A stretch of 64,000 nucleotides of DNA, from assembly GCA_038230395.1 (NCBI GenBank), contig JBBRNI010000003.1, positions 17,948 to 81,947 of the forward strand. The letters are read 5' to 3'. Of this stretch, positions 26,167-33,950 are shown piece after piece. The DNA is from JBDSWU01 sp038230395. GTDB lineage: Bacteria; Patescibacteriota; Saccharimonadia; Saccharimonadales; UBA4665. The position numbers and the translations under genes were made by a program. How positions within the stretch are numbered: position 1 is the first letter of the stretch; every line of letters begins with the position of its first letter. The notes beneath the pieces are model-generated. The model saw only the letters and a list, made by a program, of their open reading frames with translations. It made no database searches and had not been told where the DNA came from.

Positions 26167-27316
26167 GCCCTCTAATCATAGCAAACAACACCTGAAAACT
26201 AGCCCTAAGAATAGTCAATCCGGACCACTTAGCGCCTGGCGAATTATAGTCACTTGGTTCTTCCCAGGTGGCTTACCCAAACAACGCTGGGCGCGTAGGT
26301 TATTACTAGGATTCTTGTGCTTTATAGTGCTAGTAACTAGCGGTATGTACGGCGTTGCGGAGTGGTATATACACAGCCAACCAAATACGCCCACTGTCGT
26401 TGGTGTCAGCTTCATACCTGACTATGCTCGCTACCTCGGCGTTGAACCCCATGAAACACTCCAAGCGTTACTGCACATCGGCGTCCGCCATTTACGCCTT
26501 GTCAGTTACTGGAGTGACATTGAACCGGTTCAAGGAAGCTATAACTTTGATGAGCTAGACTATGAAATGCAACAAGCTCAGAACGCTGGCGCTACAGTAA
26601 CGTTATCTGTTGGGCTCCGGCAACCGCGTTGGCCAGAGTGCCACGCCCCTGACTGGATAAACACCTCGCTGCCAGAATCAGCTTGGGTACCGCAACTTAA
26701 CGACTACATGAGTGCGGTTATTAATCGCTACAAAGATAGCCCAGCCTTGCAAAGCTACCAGCTTGAAAACGAGTTTTTCAACCACTTTGGTAGCTGCACC
26801 AACTTTGATCGCACCCGGCTCGACAGCGAACTTTCCCTGGTGCACCGGCTCGACAGCAAACATCCAGTCATCATCACCCGCAGCAATAATTACGCCGGCT
26901 TTTCAACCAGTGCGCCACTACCAGATCAAATTGGTATCTCGGTCTATCGCCGAGTCTGGGACTCAATGCTTACCCGCCGCTATTTGCAGTACCCATTCCC
27001 GTCATGGTACTACGGCTTTTTGGCAGGCACGCAGCAGATCCTCACGGGTAAACCATCGATATTACATGAGCTACAGACGGAACCGTGGCCACCAAACGGC
27101 AAGGATATTCTGGGCACTAGTTTGGACGAGCAAAATAAATCCTTTGATGCTAAACGCCTAGCGAGCACCGTCAAATTTGCTAAAAATACTGGCATAAAAC
27201 AGATCGACTTGTGGGGGGGCGAATACTGGTATTATCGGATGACTGTGTTGCATGACCCCACTGTTTGGAACGAAGCTAAAAACGTCTTTGCCCAGCCCCC
27301 TAGCCAACAGAGGTAA
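26165..27316 (+). CDS. Membrane-anchored glycoside hydrolase-like protein (TIM barrel)
   Basis: A 383-residue protein with one membrane helix near 45-65 (RLLLGFLCFIVLVTSGMYG) and an outside domain resembling clan GH-A glycosidases (GH5/GH42-like). HLRLVSYWSDIEPVQGSYNF is the typical early barrel strand, LENEFF supplies a candidate acid/base Glu, and SILHELQTEPW a candidate nucleophile Glu. It probably cuts a surface or environmental polysaccharide. It is divergent from the GT2 gene, the two start codons overlapping. Confidence 0.75.
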   Translation: MPSNHSKQHLKTSPKNSQSGPLSAWRIIVTWFFPGGLPKQRWARRLLLGFLCFIVLVTSGMYGVAEWYIHSQPNTPTVVGVSFIPDYARYLGVEPHETLQALLHIGVRHLRLVSYWSDIEPVQGSYNFDELDYEMQQAQNAGATVTLSVGLRQPRWPECHAPDWINTSLPESAWVPQLNDYMSAVINRYKDSPALQSYQLENEFFNHFGSCTNFDRTRLDSELSLVHRLDSKHPVIITRSNNYAGFSTSAPLPDQIGISVYRRVWDSMLTRRYLQYPFPSWYYGFLAGTQQILTGKPSILHELQTEPWPPNGKDILGTSLDEQNKSFDAKRLASTVKFAKNTGIKQIDLWGGEYWYYRMTVLHDPTVWNEAKNVFAQPPSQQR

Positions 27317-27336
27317 GTTGCGGCATACTATAGCCC

Positions 27337-27801
27337 ATGGCCAAGAAGAAACCAGCGACTAAAAAAACCATTCAAAATCGGCGAGCACGACACGACTACG
27401 AGCTCGGCGATAGTTTTGTCGTGGGCCTAGAGCTATCTGGCGCCGAGGTCAAAAGCCTGCGTATGGGTCATGGCCAGCTACGTGGCGCCTACGTGACCAT
27501 CAAACAAGAAGAACTATTCCTAATCAATGCTGCCATAAACGGGACTAGTGGGATACCAATCACCGAATCAGACCAGACAAGAGCCCGCAAACTACTTGCC
27601 AAGCGCCGCGAAATTGACCATCTAGTAGCTGCCAAACAGCAGGGCAAAACCATCGTTCCGTTAGAACTATTAACTGGTGGACGCTTTATCAAACTCCGCA
27701 TCTCTGTAGGCAAAGGCAAGAAGAACTATGACAAACGCCAGACCATGAAAGCCCGCGACGAGTCACGCAACATGCAAGCCGTTCTTAAATCGCAACGTTA
27801 A
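27337..27801 (+). CDS. smpB: SsrA-binding protein SmpB
   Basis: tmRNA partner in trans-translation (154 residues). IQNRRARHDYELGDSFVVGLELSGAEVKSLRMG is the OB-fold start of the family and the basic tail GKGKKNYDKRQTMKARDESR is the helix that enters the ribosome. The N-terminus is longer and Lys-rich. A -10-like TACTAT lies 5 nt upstream of the ATG. No tmRNA gene was recognised nearby. Confidence 0.95.
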   Translation: MAKKKPATKKTIQNRRARHDYELGDSFVVGLELSGAEVKSLRMGHGQLRGAYVTIKQEELFLINAAINGTSGIPITESDQTRARKLLAKRREIDHLVAAKQQGKTIVPLELLTGGRFIKLRISVGKGKKNYDKRQTMKARDESRNMQAVLKSQR

Positions 27802-27839
27802 CTTAGGTTCATAGCACCTACAATACCGCCGCTAAGGTG

Positions 27840-27868
27840 TTGCGCAGGGCAGTGCCATCAGTTATAAT
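27840..27868 (+). promoter_or_regulatory. tRNA-Asn promoter
   Basis: TTGCGC (27840-27845) and TATAAT (27863-27868) are separated by 17 bp. The predicted start lies about 10-12 bp before the tRNA. Confidence 0.6.
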
Positions 27869-27886
27869 TTGCGGAGTTACCAATAT

Positions 27887-27961
27887 TCCGGCTTAGCTCA
27901 GTGGTAGAGCGTCTCGCTGTTAACGAGAATGTCGCTGGTTCGAGCCCAGCAGCCGGAGCCA
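27887..27961 (+). tRNA. tRNA-Asn (anticodon GTT)
   Basis: A full cloverleaf is seen: acceptor TCCGGCT pairs with AGCCGGA, D arm GCTC/GAGC, anticodon stem TCTCG/CGAGA with loop CTGTTAA (anticodon GTT), T arm GCTGG/CCAGC with loop TTCGAGC, discriminator G and encoded CCA. The 3' end is repeated downstream, which marks it as an integration site. Confidence 0.96.
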
Positions 27962-27964
27962 AGA
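27945..27964 (+). repeat. tRNA-Asn 3' end, left copy of a 20-bp direct repeat (candidate attL)
   Basis: The 20 bases covering the T-arm end, acceptor strand, CCA and following AGA recur at 31269-31288 with one mismatch. tRNA 3' ends are common attachment sites for integrases. Confidence 0.55.
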
Positions 27965-27975
27965 TGCTTATGCTT

Positions 27976-28000
27976 AAAAGACTTCTCCGGAAGTCTTTTT
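27976..28000 (+). terminator. Rho-independent terminator of tRNA-Asn
   Basis: AAAAGACTTC-TCCG-GAAGTCTTTT forms a 10-bp stem followed by a T-rich run, directly after the tRNA. A degraded copy lies near 33156-33180. Confidence 0.85.
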
Positions 28001-28019
28001 GTTTTGTTATACTCAGGCT

Positions 28020-28565
28020 ATGCTTAAACAGCTCGGTTTAATCTCAATCCTATCGATGTGGGTTGCAACATACGCACTTTTAAAGCTGCATTTACCCGAT
28101 TCTGGCAAGACAATCAGTCAGCACGCTGCAAAGGACTCTAGATATCATGTGACTTATGCACTTGTCGAGATTGGTGTTTCAAGCTTATTTACGGTCTTCG
28201 TCTTTGGTTGGTTAATACCTACGCTAAAACTTAATACTTGGTATACAGCTGGTGCAATTATTGGACTGTTGGGTACGTTCATAGCAGCAATCATACCTGA
28301 TAGAGCAGGGGTGCAGCGAAGAGTTCACCAGTTGGGCGCTTACAGCATGGCTATGTCGCTCATTGTAATGAATCTAGCGCTGATTGCTAGCCCCACAGTA
28401 AGTTTGATAGCACGCACCGCATCTGGACTGGGAGTGACATACATGATATCTGGCTCGCTCATCGCCTTGTATCGACCGTCAATATATCGCAAGAACGCTC
28501 TCATCTTGCAGATCCTGTACTTTATGTCGTTCCATATACCAATCCTCCTCGCTGTGTATGCCTAA
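28020..28565 (+). CDS. Hypothetical membrane protein (about six helices)
   Basis: A 181-residue hydrophobic protein with about six predicted helices separated by short loops, ending in LAVYA. The pattern is loosely like DUF998-type membrane proteins, but I cannot assign a function. The start at 28020 was chosen because TATACT (28008-28013) ends 6 nt upstream; the frame also opens at 27999 inside the tRNA terminator, which is unlikely. It is the first gene after tRNA-Asn, inside the tRNA-repeat-bounded segment. Confidence 0.68.
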   Translation: MLKQLGLISILSMWVATYALLKLHLPDSGKTISQHAAKDSRYHVTYALVEIGVSSLFTVFVFGWLIPTLKLNTWYTAGAIIGLLGTFIAAIIPDRAGVQRRVHQLGAYSMAMSLIVMNLALIASPTVSLIARTASGLGVTYMISGSLIALYRPSIYRKNALILQILYFMSFHIPILLAVYA

Positions 28566-28847
28566 TTTGCGAAGCTCACCTATTAGGGGGAGCCAGACCA
28601 AGCAGAGAAAGGTGCAGACCTAGTTCCTAGACCTGAATTAACTTCTCTCCTTGGTCAAGCCAAGAAACTATGTGCCGATTACAAGCTACAAATGTTGGAA
28701 CCGTCTGAAAGGGCGGTTCTTTCATCTCACCCCTGTAATTTAGTTCTAACCCAGCCCCTCCCGTCACGGCGGAACAAGCAGGCTAAATGTCGACCCGTTC
28801 CCTAGACCTGTGCCTGGCACTAAAGAGCCCTAGCATCGTTTGCACGG
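28566..28847. other. Intergenic stretch with one hairpin
   Basis: No convincing frame on either strand. The only structure seen is GAACCGTC-N6-GGCGGTTC followed by TTTC (28698-28723), a possible terminator for the plus-strand membrane-protein gene. Confidence 0.5.
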
Positions 28848-29552
28848 TTATTCGTATTGCTTTGCGTTTTCGATAAAATCAGCAAACTCTTCGGAAAACT
28901 TAGGGGCATTTAAGCTAAACCAATCATCCATTTTCTTAGCATCCAGACCATACACTGGCCCTGATTCGGGCAAAAATAATGCCTCATAATTCGGATTATA
29001 CCCAAGCCTAATAGCTAAAATACTGTAACGCGCACCGATATTATCATTAAGGTTAGAGGCGAGTAGCTTTCTGTAAATTTCAAGCGATAACCTGATGTTA
29101 CCTTGTTCCCATTGTAGTAACGCGAAATTACATAATGCTCGTATGATATGCCTGTTTTCGAGCCACCCCCATGGCAGGCTTGTTGGGTAGTTGCCATTCG
29201 CGTTTGCAACCTTGTGCAAGGCTTTAAGATAGGCATCCCACAATAACCGCGAATACTCATCATAGTCTTCTTCATCGTATTCAATTTGGGCTTGAAATAG
29301 GTACGTGTCTAGGAACTGTTCATCAGTTTTGATAAGCCTGACCATGGACTTTTTGACGGCTGACAACGAAATTTGCTGAGATTGGAATTGCTCTGTAATT
29401 TCATAATACTCGTCGATTACAGCGTGATCTTCATCCATAAATTCGGCAGGTTGTTTAACCCTCTTGGGATTACCTTGTAATAAAGCGATATCGCTCCTTT
29501 TTAAGGGATTGGTCGCTTTTTCTGCTCGGACTTTTGATATTCTTGGCTTCAT
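28848..29552 (-). CDS. TPR/ST7-like protein paired with fic
   Basis: A 234-residue soluble protein. The N-terminal ~40 residues are basic (KPRISKVRAEKATNPLKRSD). The rest is helical with a TPR-like pattern: LPWGWLENRHIIRALCNFALLQWEQGNI and EIYRKLLASNLNDNIGARYSIL, which resemble the ST7-type TPR segment. These repeats bind proteins or peptides. Its start overlaps the fic stop by 4 nt, so the two are one operon and probably one functional unit; it may be a target, chaperone or antidote of the Fic enzyme, which is inference only. Confidence 0.72.
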   Translation of the reverse strand: MKPRISKVRAEKATNPLKRSDIALLQGNPKRVKQPAEFMDEDHAVIDEYYEITEQFQSQQISLSAVKKSMVRLIKTDEQFLDTYLFQAQIEYDEEDYDEYSRLLWDAYLKALHKVANANGNYPTSLPWGWLENRHIIRALCNFALLQWEQGNIRLSLEIYRKLLASNLNDNIGARYSILAIRLGYNPNYEALFLPESGPVYGLDAKKMDDWFSLNAPKFSEEFADFIENAKQYE

Positions 29553-30607
29553 GCTTTCAGCCTTCTGTACCTAGTCGTACTGCCCATTCCTACGCGTTCG
29601 ACTTGCTTCATTTCTGTTAATCTTGCGAGTGACTGGGAGACAGTCGACCGCGCAACGCCCGTGGCTTCGGCAATTTGGCCAGGGGTAGCTTCGGTAACTT
29701 CTCCAAGATACATCCAAACTTTAAGTTGGTTCGGTGATAATATTTTTTCGATTTCTTGACCTAATAAAAGAGCGATTGCGTGATTAACTTGCTCCAGTGA
29801 AACACCGAGGAAGTATTTTGCCCAAACGGCTATCGACTCCGTATCAGTACCAAACGTCGTCTGACTCCCCCGCAAAGCAATATAGTACTCAGCCTTTGTA
29901 TCTTCAATAAGCTTTTCAAATGATACGTACGGCACGTACTCATAGCCAGCACGAAGTAGCAACAGGTTCGTCAGTAGCCGAGACAAACGTCCATTGCCAT
30001 CAACGAAAGGGTGGATTTTCAGAAACTCGACAATAAAGGCAGCAGTAACGATCAGGGGATGGCTTTCGGCTGACACAAGAGCAACATTCGCCCAATCAAC
30101 AAGCTCCTGCATTGCTTTGGGAGTCATAAAAGCAGGTGTCGTGTCAAAGAGAACGCTGAGTACCTTGCCACTTTGGTCAGTCATTTCAACCCGATTTTCA
30201 AGGTTTTTGTACTTACCTTTATGGCGCTCGTCTTTCTCGGAGTACTTCAGTAGCTGATTATGAAGATGCAGTATGAGATTTTCGGTGAGCGGCATTTCGG
30301 CATAGCTCTCAAAGACCGTTTGCAAAACTTCATAATAGCCACGAACCTCTTGAGCGTCTCTGTCGGCCATCTTTTGCATGGTCAAGCCACGCATTAACTG
30401 CTCAACCTCCTCATCCGATAGCTTTGAGCCCTCTATGCGAGTCGAAGCGCCAGTGGAAGTTGCCAATACTGATCTGCGTAAACGATTCAATACTTGCGGG
30501 CTCAGATTAGCGCCACCTACCCATCGCCCCTTCAGCTCATCGATCTGTGCAACGATAAGGTAGGTTGATTCATTAAGCCCGGCGATACGTTTCTGTAAGT
30601 TTTTCAT
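29549..30607 (-). CDS. Fic-family protein (AMPylase type) with C-terminal winged helix
   Basis: The 352 residues hold the Fic active site HPFVDGNGRLSRLL near 197-210 (HxFxDGNGR, all residues kept), so nucleotide transfer to a protein hydroxyl is expected. An N-terminal inhibitory motif STRIEG (SxxxEG) near 55-60, upstream of the Fic core, makes this a class II, self-inhibited Fic. Residues ~290-352 form a winged helix-turn-helix (GQIAEATGVARSTVSQSLARL) suited to DNA binding. An 8-bp inverted repeat overlaps its promoter and start codon, which suggests autoregulation. The pair with the TPR-like gene lies between tRNA-Asn end repeats. Confidence 0.92.
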   Translation of the reverse strand: MKNLQKRIAGLNESTYLIVAQIDELKGRWVGGANLSPQVLNRLRRSVLATSTGASTRIEGSKLSDEEVEQLMRGLTMQKMADRDAQEVRGYYEVLQTVFESYAEMPLTENLILHLHNQLLKYSEKDERHKGKYKNLENRVEMTDQSGKVLSVLFDTTPAFMTPKAMQELVDWANVALVSAESHPLIVTAAFIVEFLKIHPFVDGNGRLSRLLTNLLLLRAGYEYVPYVSFEKLIEDTKAEYYIALRGSQTTFGTDTESIAVWAKYFLGVSLEQVNHAIALLLGQEIEKILSPNQLKVWMYLGEVTEATPGQIAEATGVARSTVSQSLARLTEMKQVERVGMGSTTRYRRLKA

Positions 30608-30636
30608 AATCTCTTATAAAGTATATATGAGATTAT
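30606..30636. promoter_or_regulatory. Inverted repeat over the fic promoter (candidate autoregulatory operator)
   Basis: ATAATCTC (30606-30613) and GAGATTAT (30629-30636) are perfect inverted arms 15 bp apart. One arm covers most of the minus-strand -10 (TATAAT, 30637-30632) and the other overlaps the fic start codon. Bound protein would block transcription. The C-terminal winged helix of Fic is the natural candidate binder. Confidence 0.55.
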
Positions 30637-30747
30637 ACTAGATTGCAAGAGATCCGATTCATAGGGCTCACGAAAGAAAGATTTTGACAGGGGTAGAATG
30701 TAAGCTACACTACAGCGAGTCTGAAGAATCAGGCGGTAATTGAGTTC

Positions 30748-30774
30748 GGTTCGAATCCAGCCTCCGGAGCCGAG
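30748..30774 (+). repeat. Degenerate tRNA 3'-end relic
   Basis: GGTTCGAATCCAGC-CTCCGGAGCC-GAG matches the tRNA-Asn 3' end (27937-27963) at 22 of 27 positions, but no 5' half or cloverleaf is present. It is probably a remnant of an integration or recombination event at a tRNA. Confidence 0.55.
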
Positions 30775-30818
30775 CTTAAGTACTTTACAGATCTATATGT
30801 TTATGCTATTATCTAAAT

Positions 30819-31079
30819 ATGTCTAAAGATCATCAACCGCATATGTTGCGTGCGCAACTAAATGAGTGGTGTGGCGGAACTGAACCTCCTACAATCGTCA
30901 CTGAAGACCCACAAGAAGGGTTATTAAAAATTGATATTTACCACGAAGGCGATAACCTCCATGTTGGCCAAATTTTAAAACCTACGGCCTTAGTAGAATT
31001 TGCAGTGCCTCCTAATGTGAGACTAAGCATTCCTCAAATCGGTGATTACGCATACCGGGCTATTGCTTCTAAGCAATAA
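30819..31079 (+). CDS. Small hypothetical protein
   Basis: An 86-residue soluble acidic protein that I do not recognise. No cysteine cluster beyond one WCGG, and no membrane helix. TATTAT (30807-30812) ends exactly 6 nt before the ATG and a terminator follows, so it is likely a real single-gene unit within the tRNA-repeat-bounded segment. Confidence 0.62.
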   Translation: MSKDHQPHMLRAQLNEWCGGTEPPTIVTEDPQEGLLKIDIYHEGDNLHVGQILKPTALVEFAVPPNVRLSIPQIGDYAYRAIASKQ

Positions 31080-31128
31080 TTTTTGCTGATTATGAGTTTT
31101 AAGGCTGACCAGTAGAGAGCCACATAAA

Positions 31129-31155
31129 GAGTCCCTCGCAAGAGGGTCTTTTTAT
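31129..31155 (+). terminator. Rho-independent terminator
   Basis: CCCTC-GCAA-GAGGG with flanking AAGA/TCTT pairing and a T-rich tail (CTTTTTATTT) follows the 86-residue gene. Confidence 0.8.
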
Positions 31156-31268
31156 TTAGCTTTGAGCGCCGGACACCAGAACCTGATGCCATAGGCATAC
31201 TAGTTCGGTAAAGCAAAGTCACGCGCATTAATGCAACCCGAGCATGACTTTGCGGCAGGGCTCAGCGA

Positions 31269-31288
31269 CCCAGCAGCCAGAGCCAAGA
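31269..31288 (+). repeat. Right copy of the tRNA-Asn end repeat (candidate attR)
   Basis: The 20 bases match 27945-27964 with one change (G to A in the acceptor strand). With the left copy it brackets a 3.3-kb segment holding the membrane protein, the TPR/Fic pair and the 86-residue gene. No integrase is seen inside. Confidence 0.55.
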
Positions 31289-31386
31289 GTATAAATTTTA
31301 TAGATTATCCGCTAAGTATTCATACTAGTAGTTTTTATTTGTTGATTTTAATGACTAATCTGGGCAAGCGCTATACAATGCTGTTT

Positions 31387-32382
31387 ATGAAACTCTCTGG
31401 GCAGGCAAAAAAAATAACTCCCAAAGTATTGATCATTGGAATCATTACAATTGTAATAATCGGTTTTGTTTTTGTTCGGTGGCAAGGGGCCGCCAGCTGC
31501 ACATCTATCGAAAAGTATGACGTCCTGAAGGGTCAGTGTTATTTCGAGTGCGATAGTGATCAACAATGTCAAAAACTGAGCAAGCGGGTCGATGCCGAAC
31601 TAAATCAAAACTTCGCACAATCCCAGACAAAAACCGCACCAAAAAAACCTGCTCCAGTCCCAACACTAAGTCATGGTGACTTATACAACTCCACTTCGAC
31701 GGGTAGCGAAACAAAGGGCACCATTTATACCGTGAACCCGCATGGGTTACAGCCAGCCCCAACGATTGAGCACCAAAATCTGTGGCAACTGGTAAACAAA
31801 CTTATAGGCAGGGATGTGGCGCAACAGCGTTTGCTTAGTTTCGAAGTTTTTGATGATGCTAATAATGACACTGCGGCAGCGGTCTGGCGAAGTGACAACC
31901 CAGCCAAATGGCATATGAGCGTCAATCAAGCATTTGCATCTCAGGACAAAAAAGATTTAATCCGCACCGTCATACACGAATACGGCCACATCCTGACACT
32001 TTCAGATAACCAAGTCGGCGAGGTGCAAGGTGCCTGTCCTCGACTGCAACTGAGTGAGGGTTGTGCCAGCGGTAGCTCGTATATAAACAGTTACTACGGT
32101 CGGTTCTGGAAAAACTACGATTTGACAGCTGGGCAGGCAGGAGAATTATCGCAATCAGATGCAGCCAGCCTTTACGCCAATGAACCACAAGCATTTGTTA
32201 GCGAATACGCCAGTACCAACATCGCTGAAGATGTAGCTGAAAGTTTTGCTGATTTTGTAGTCAAAGCTAAACCGACTGGTTCTGCCATAAAAGACCAAAA
32301 GATGCGGTTTTTTTATAATTATCCCGAACTAGTTGTCCTCCGCGAAAGAATGCGTTCCGCCGCCGCAACAGTGGTCCTGTAG
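31387..32382 (+). CDS. Membrane-anchored zinc metallopeptidase-like protein
   Basis: A 331-residue protein with an N-terminal membrane helix (VLIIGIITIVIIGFVFV), a short outside Cys-containing segment (CTSIEKYDVLKGQCYFECDSDQQC) and a linker rich in Pro, Lys and Ala. The C-terminal half has HEYGH in RTVIHEYGHILTL, an HExxH-type zinc motif, and a downstream glutamate in EDVAESFADFV that could be the third ligand. It probably acts outside the cell on proteins. Start 31387 was chosen because TACAAT (31374-31379) is 7 nt upstream; the longest frame from 31231 crosses the tRNA relic. Confidence 0.72.
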   Translation: MKLSGQAKKITPKVLIIGIITIVIIGFVFVRWQGAASCTSIEKYDVLKGQCYFECDSDQQCQKLSKRVDAELNQNFAQSQTKTAPKKPAPVPTLSHGDLYNSTSTGSETKGTIYTVNPHGLQPAPTIEHQNLWQLVNKLIGRDVAQQRLLSFEVFDDANNDTAAAVWRSDNPAKWHMSVNQAFASQDKKDLIRTVIHEYGHILTLSDNQVGEVQGACPRLQLSEGCASGSSYINSYYGRFWKNYDLTAGQAGELSQSDAASLYANEPQAFVSEYASTNIAEDVAESFADFVVKAKPTGSAIKDQKMRFFYNYPELVVLRERMRSAAATVVL

Positions 32383-32498
32383 ATATTTAACTTATGCTAA
32401 GGTTCGCGAGCGGCCTAGGGAAGTAGGCATAAGCACTAGTTATGGGTAAAGTCTTTGTAAACAACATATTTATATAATACTTATGCTAAAATTACGGA

Positions 32499-33122
32499 AT
32501 GGAACCACAAAACAACCCAACCCCAGAAAACATAAATCCAATGCCACAAAGGCATGCTAATAATCCAAATAGCAAAGCTGTTAATTTTTTATCGATACTA
32601 ATCGTTCTAATCCTTATCATATTAGGAGGAGGGGCATTTGTTGCTAAGAAATCATTAGACAGCAAAGACAATCAGCTGAGAACAGTTCGAGCCGAAAAGG
32701 AATTAGTAAATAGTAAGTTATCCAAGGCTCAAGCAAAAATAGATCAGCTTGATAGCCCCATCAGGAAAGCAAACGACGAAAAACGAAAAACAGACTTAGC
32801 ATATTTTACGGCCGCAATAAGACAATATAAAAAAGACAATCGTACCTATCCATCTACAGAGCCTACAACTTTTAAAAAGCAATTTGTGGACGTATATATA
32901 ACCCCTAAACTACCCAATTTTATTGATCCTAATACAAAGCAAAATTACTCACTAATTCCAGTTGCTCAAGTCCAAACACCTCCTGGTATAACTCTTGGTT
33001 CTATGCAATACCAGTGGGCCGGTGAATGTGCAGGCAGTGAGTTCAAGGATGTGACTGACGATTCAAAAGCTGCTGCCAGAGTACTACTTGAGACAGGTGA
33101 GACGTTCTGTCTAAATGTATAA
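32499..33122 (+). CDS. Pilin-like membrane-anchored protein with coiled coil
   Basis: A 207-residue protein: Pro/Asn-rich start, one membrane helix near 29-50 (FLSILIVLILIILGGGAFV), a coiled coil (residues ~55-85), then RKTDLAYFTAAIRQYKKDNRTYPS, the helix-plus-YP pattern of GspG/type IV pilin-like domains. Two C-terminal cysteines (GECAG and TFCLN) may form the pilin disulfide loop. The usual G-F-x4-E prepilin cleavage site is absent. TAAAAT (32487-32492) ends 6 nt before the ATG. Confidence 0.65.
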   Translation: MEPQNNPTPENINPMPQRHANNPNSKAVNFLSILIVLILIILGGGAFVAKKSLDSKDNQLRTVRAEKELVNSKLSKAQAKIDQLDSPIRKANDEKRKTDLAYFTAAIRQYKKDNRTYPSTEPTTFKKQFVDVYITPKLPNFIDPNTKQNYSLIPVAQVQTPPGITLGSMQYQWAGECAGSEFKDVTDDSKAAARVLLETGETFCLNV

Positions 33123-33144
33123 TTGCGGACCAACCACCCTGTTA

Positions 33145-33195
33145 TAAATGCTTATTAAGGATTCTTCTGAAGTCTTTTTGCTTTGCTAAACTGCC
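33145..33195 (+). repeat. Degraded copy of the tRNA-Asn downstream region
   Basis: ATGCTTAT..AAGGATTCTTCTGAAGTCTTTTTG(C/T)TTTG.. parallels the bases just after tRNA-Asn (27963-28010), including a mutated version of its terminator hairpin. It may be the original right flank of the tRNA, displaced by the inserted segment. Confidence 0.4.
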
Positions 33196-33263
33196 GGCAT
33201 GGAAGATAAACTGCTTGACTTAGTAAAGTAGCGTTAGCCCAGTGAGGGGTGTACTATACGTTT

Positions 33264-33746
33264 ATGAATAAAAATACTCCTGAGTTTAAACGTGTTCATG
33301 AATTTTTGAAAAAGCATCAGTTTGGCGTGCTGTCTACAGCCGGAAAAGCTGGAACCGCATGGGGGGCTGCGGTATATTTCGTAACTGACGACGATCTCAA
33401 CATTTACTTTGTAACACGTGTCGGGACGTTCAAATACAAGAACATCGAGTCACAGCCGTTCGCGGCGCTAACCGTAACTGAAGGTGAGGCCCAAGTTACA
33501 GTTCAACTTTCCGGCGAAGTATCAAGACTGCCTATCAACAAATACATGGACATCTTCTTTGATAAGTTTGCCGCGATGCGCCCTGAAGGTGACTATCACT
33601 GGGCACCACCAATCGACAAAGTACACGAAGGTAACTACATGCCGCTTCAGTTAACCCCATCACACCTACAATATGCTGATTACGGTAAGCGTCGAATTGA
33701 AGTTCACGGAAACTATATAGAGCAAATTATACCTGCGTCCAAATAG
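33264..33746 (+). CDS. Pyridoxamine 5'-phosphate oxidase-family (split-barrel flavin) protein
   Basis: A 160-residue FMN-binding split-barrel fold protein: LKKHQFGVLSTAGKAGTAWGAAVYFV, IYFVTRVGTFKYKNIESQPFAALTV and VTVQLSGEVSRL are the typical strands. These proteins bind FMN, F420 or heme; the substrate is unknown, and it lacks clear PdxH catalytic features. The start is ATG 33264, with TACTAT (33252-33257) ending 6 nt upstream. Confidence 0.78.
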   Translation: MNKNTPEFKRVHEFLKKHQFGVLSTAGKAGTAWGAAVYFVTDDDLNIYFVTRVGTFKYKNIESQPFAALTVTEGEAQVTVQLSGEVSRLPINKYMDIFFDKFAAMRPEGDYHWAPPIDKVHEGNYMPLQLTPSHLQYADYGKRRIEVHGNYIEQIIPASK

Positions 33747-33848
33747 ACTACTTAGTTACAAAGCTGCGAAGATCTTCTTTAATTAAATAGAAACACCTTA
33801 GTTGCGGAACACAGGTGTCCTAGACTCCAATCCAAAACGCAATTCTAA

Positions 33849-33931
33849 GTAGCGGCGACAGCCGCTACCGCAGCTAAACCAAAAAGCATCTCTGCTCAGA
33901 ACTTGTAGACTAGTAGTTGTCGAAACAACTA
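33849..33931 (+). other. Two hairpins between the IS left end and the transposase start
   Basis: GTAGCGGC-GACA-GCCGCTAC (33849-33868) and TAGTTGT-CGAA-ACAACTA (33914-33931) are perfect stems. The second ends 8 nt before the AAGGAG ribosome site. They may limit transposase expression from read-through transcripts. Confidence 0.5.
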
Positions 33932-33950
33932 ATTCACAAGGAGAACAGAG

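Noticed and set aside
27802..28847. tmRNA (ssrA) gene near smpB
   Set aside because: No tag-peptide frame (ANDNYALAA-like) or tRNA-Ala-like end pairing was found; only tRNA-Asn and a protein gene are seen.
30721..30774. Second tRNA gene suggested by GGTTCGAATCC and an acceptor-like end
   Set aside because: No matching 5' acceptor strand, D arm or anticodon arm can be folded upstream; it is treated as a relic.
31231..31386. Metallopeptidase start at 31231
   Set aside because: The extra segment translates the tRNA relic and precedes a clear -10 box; the membrane helix follows 31387 naturally.
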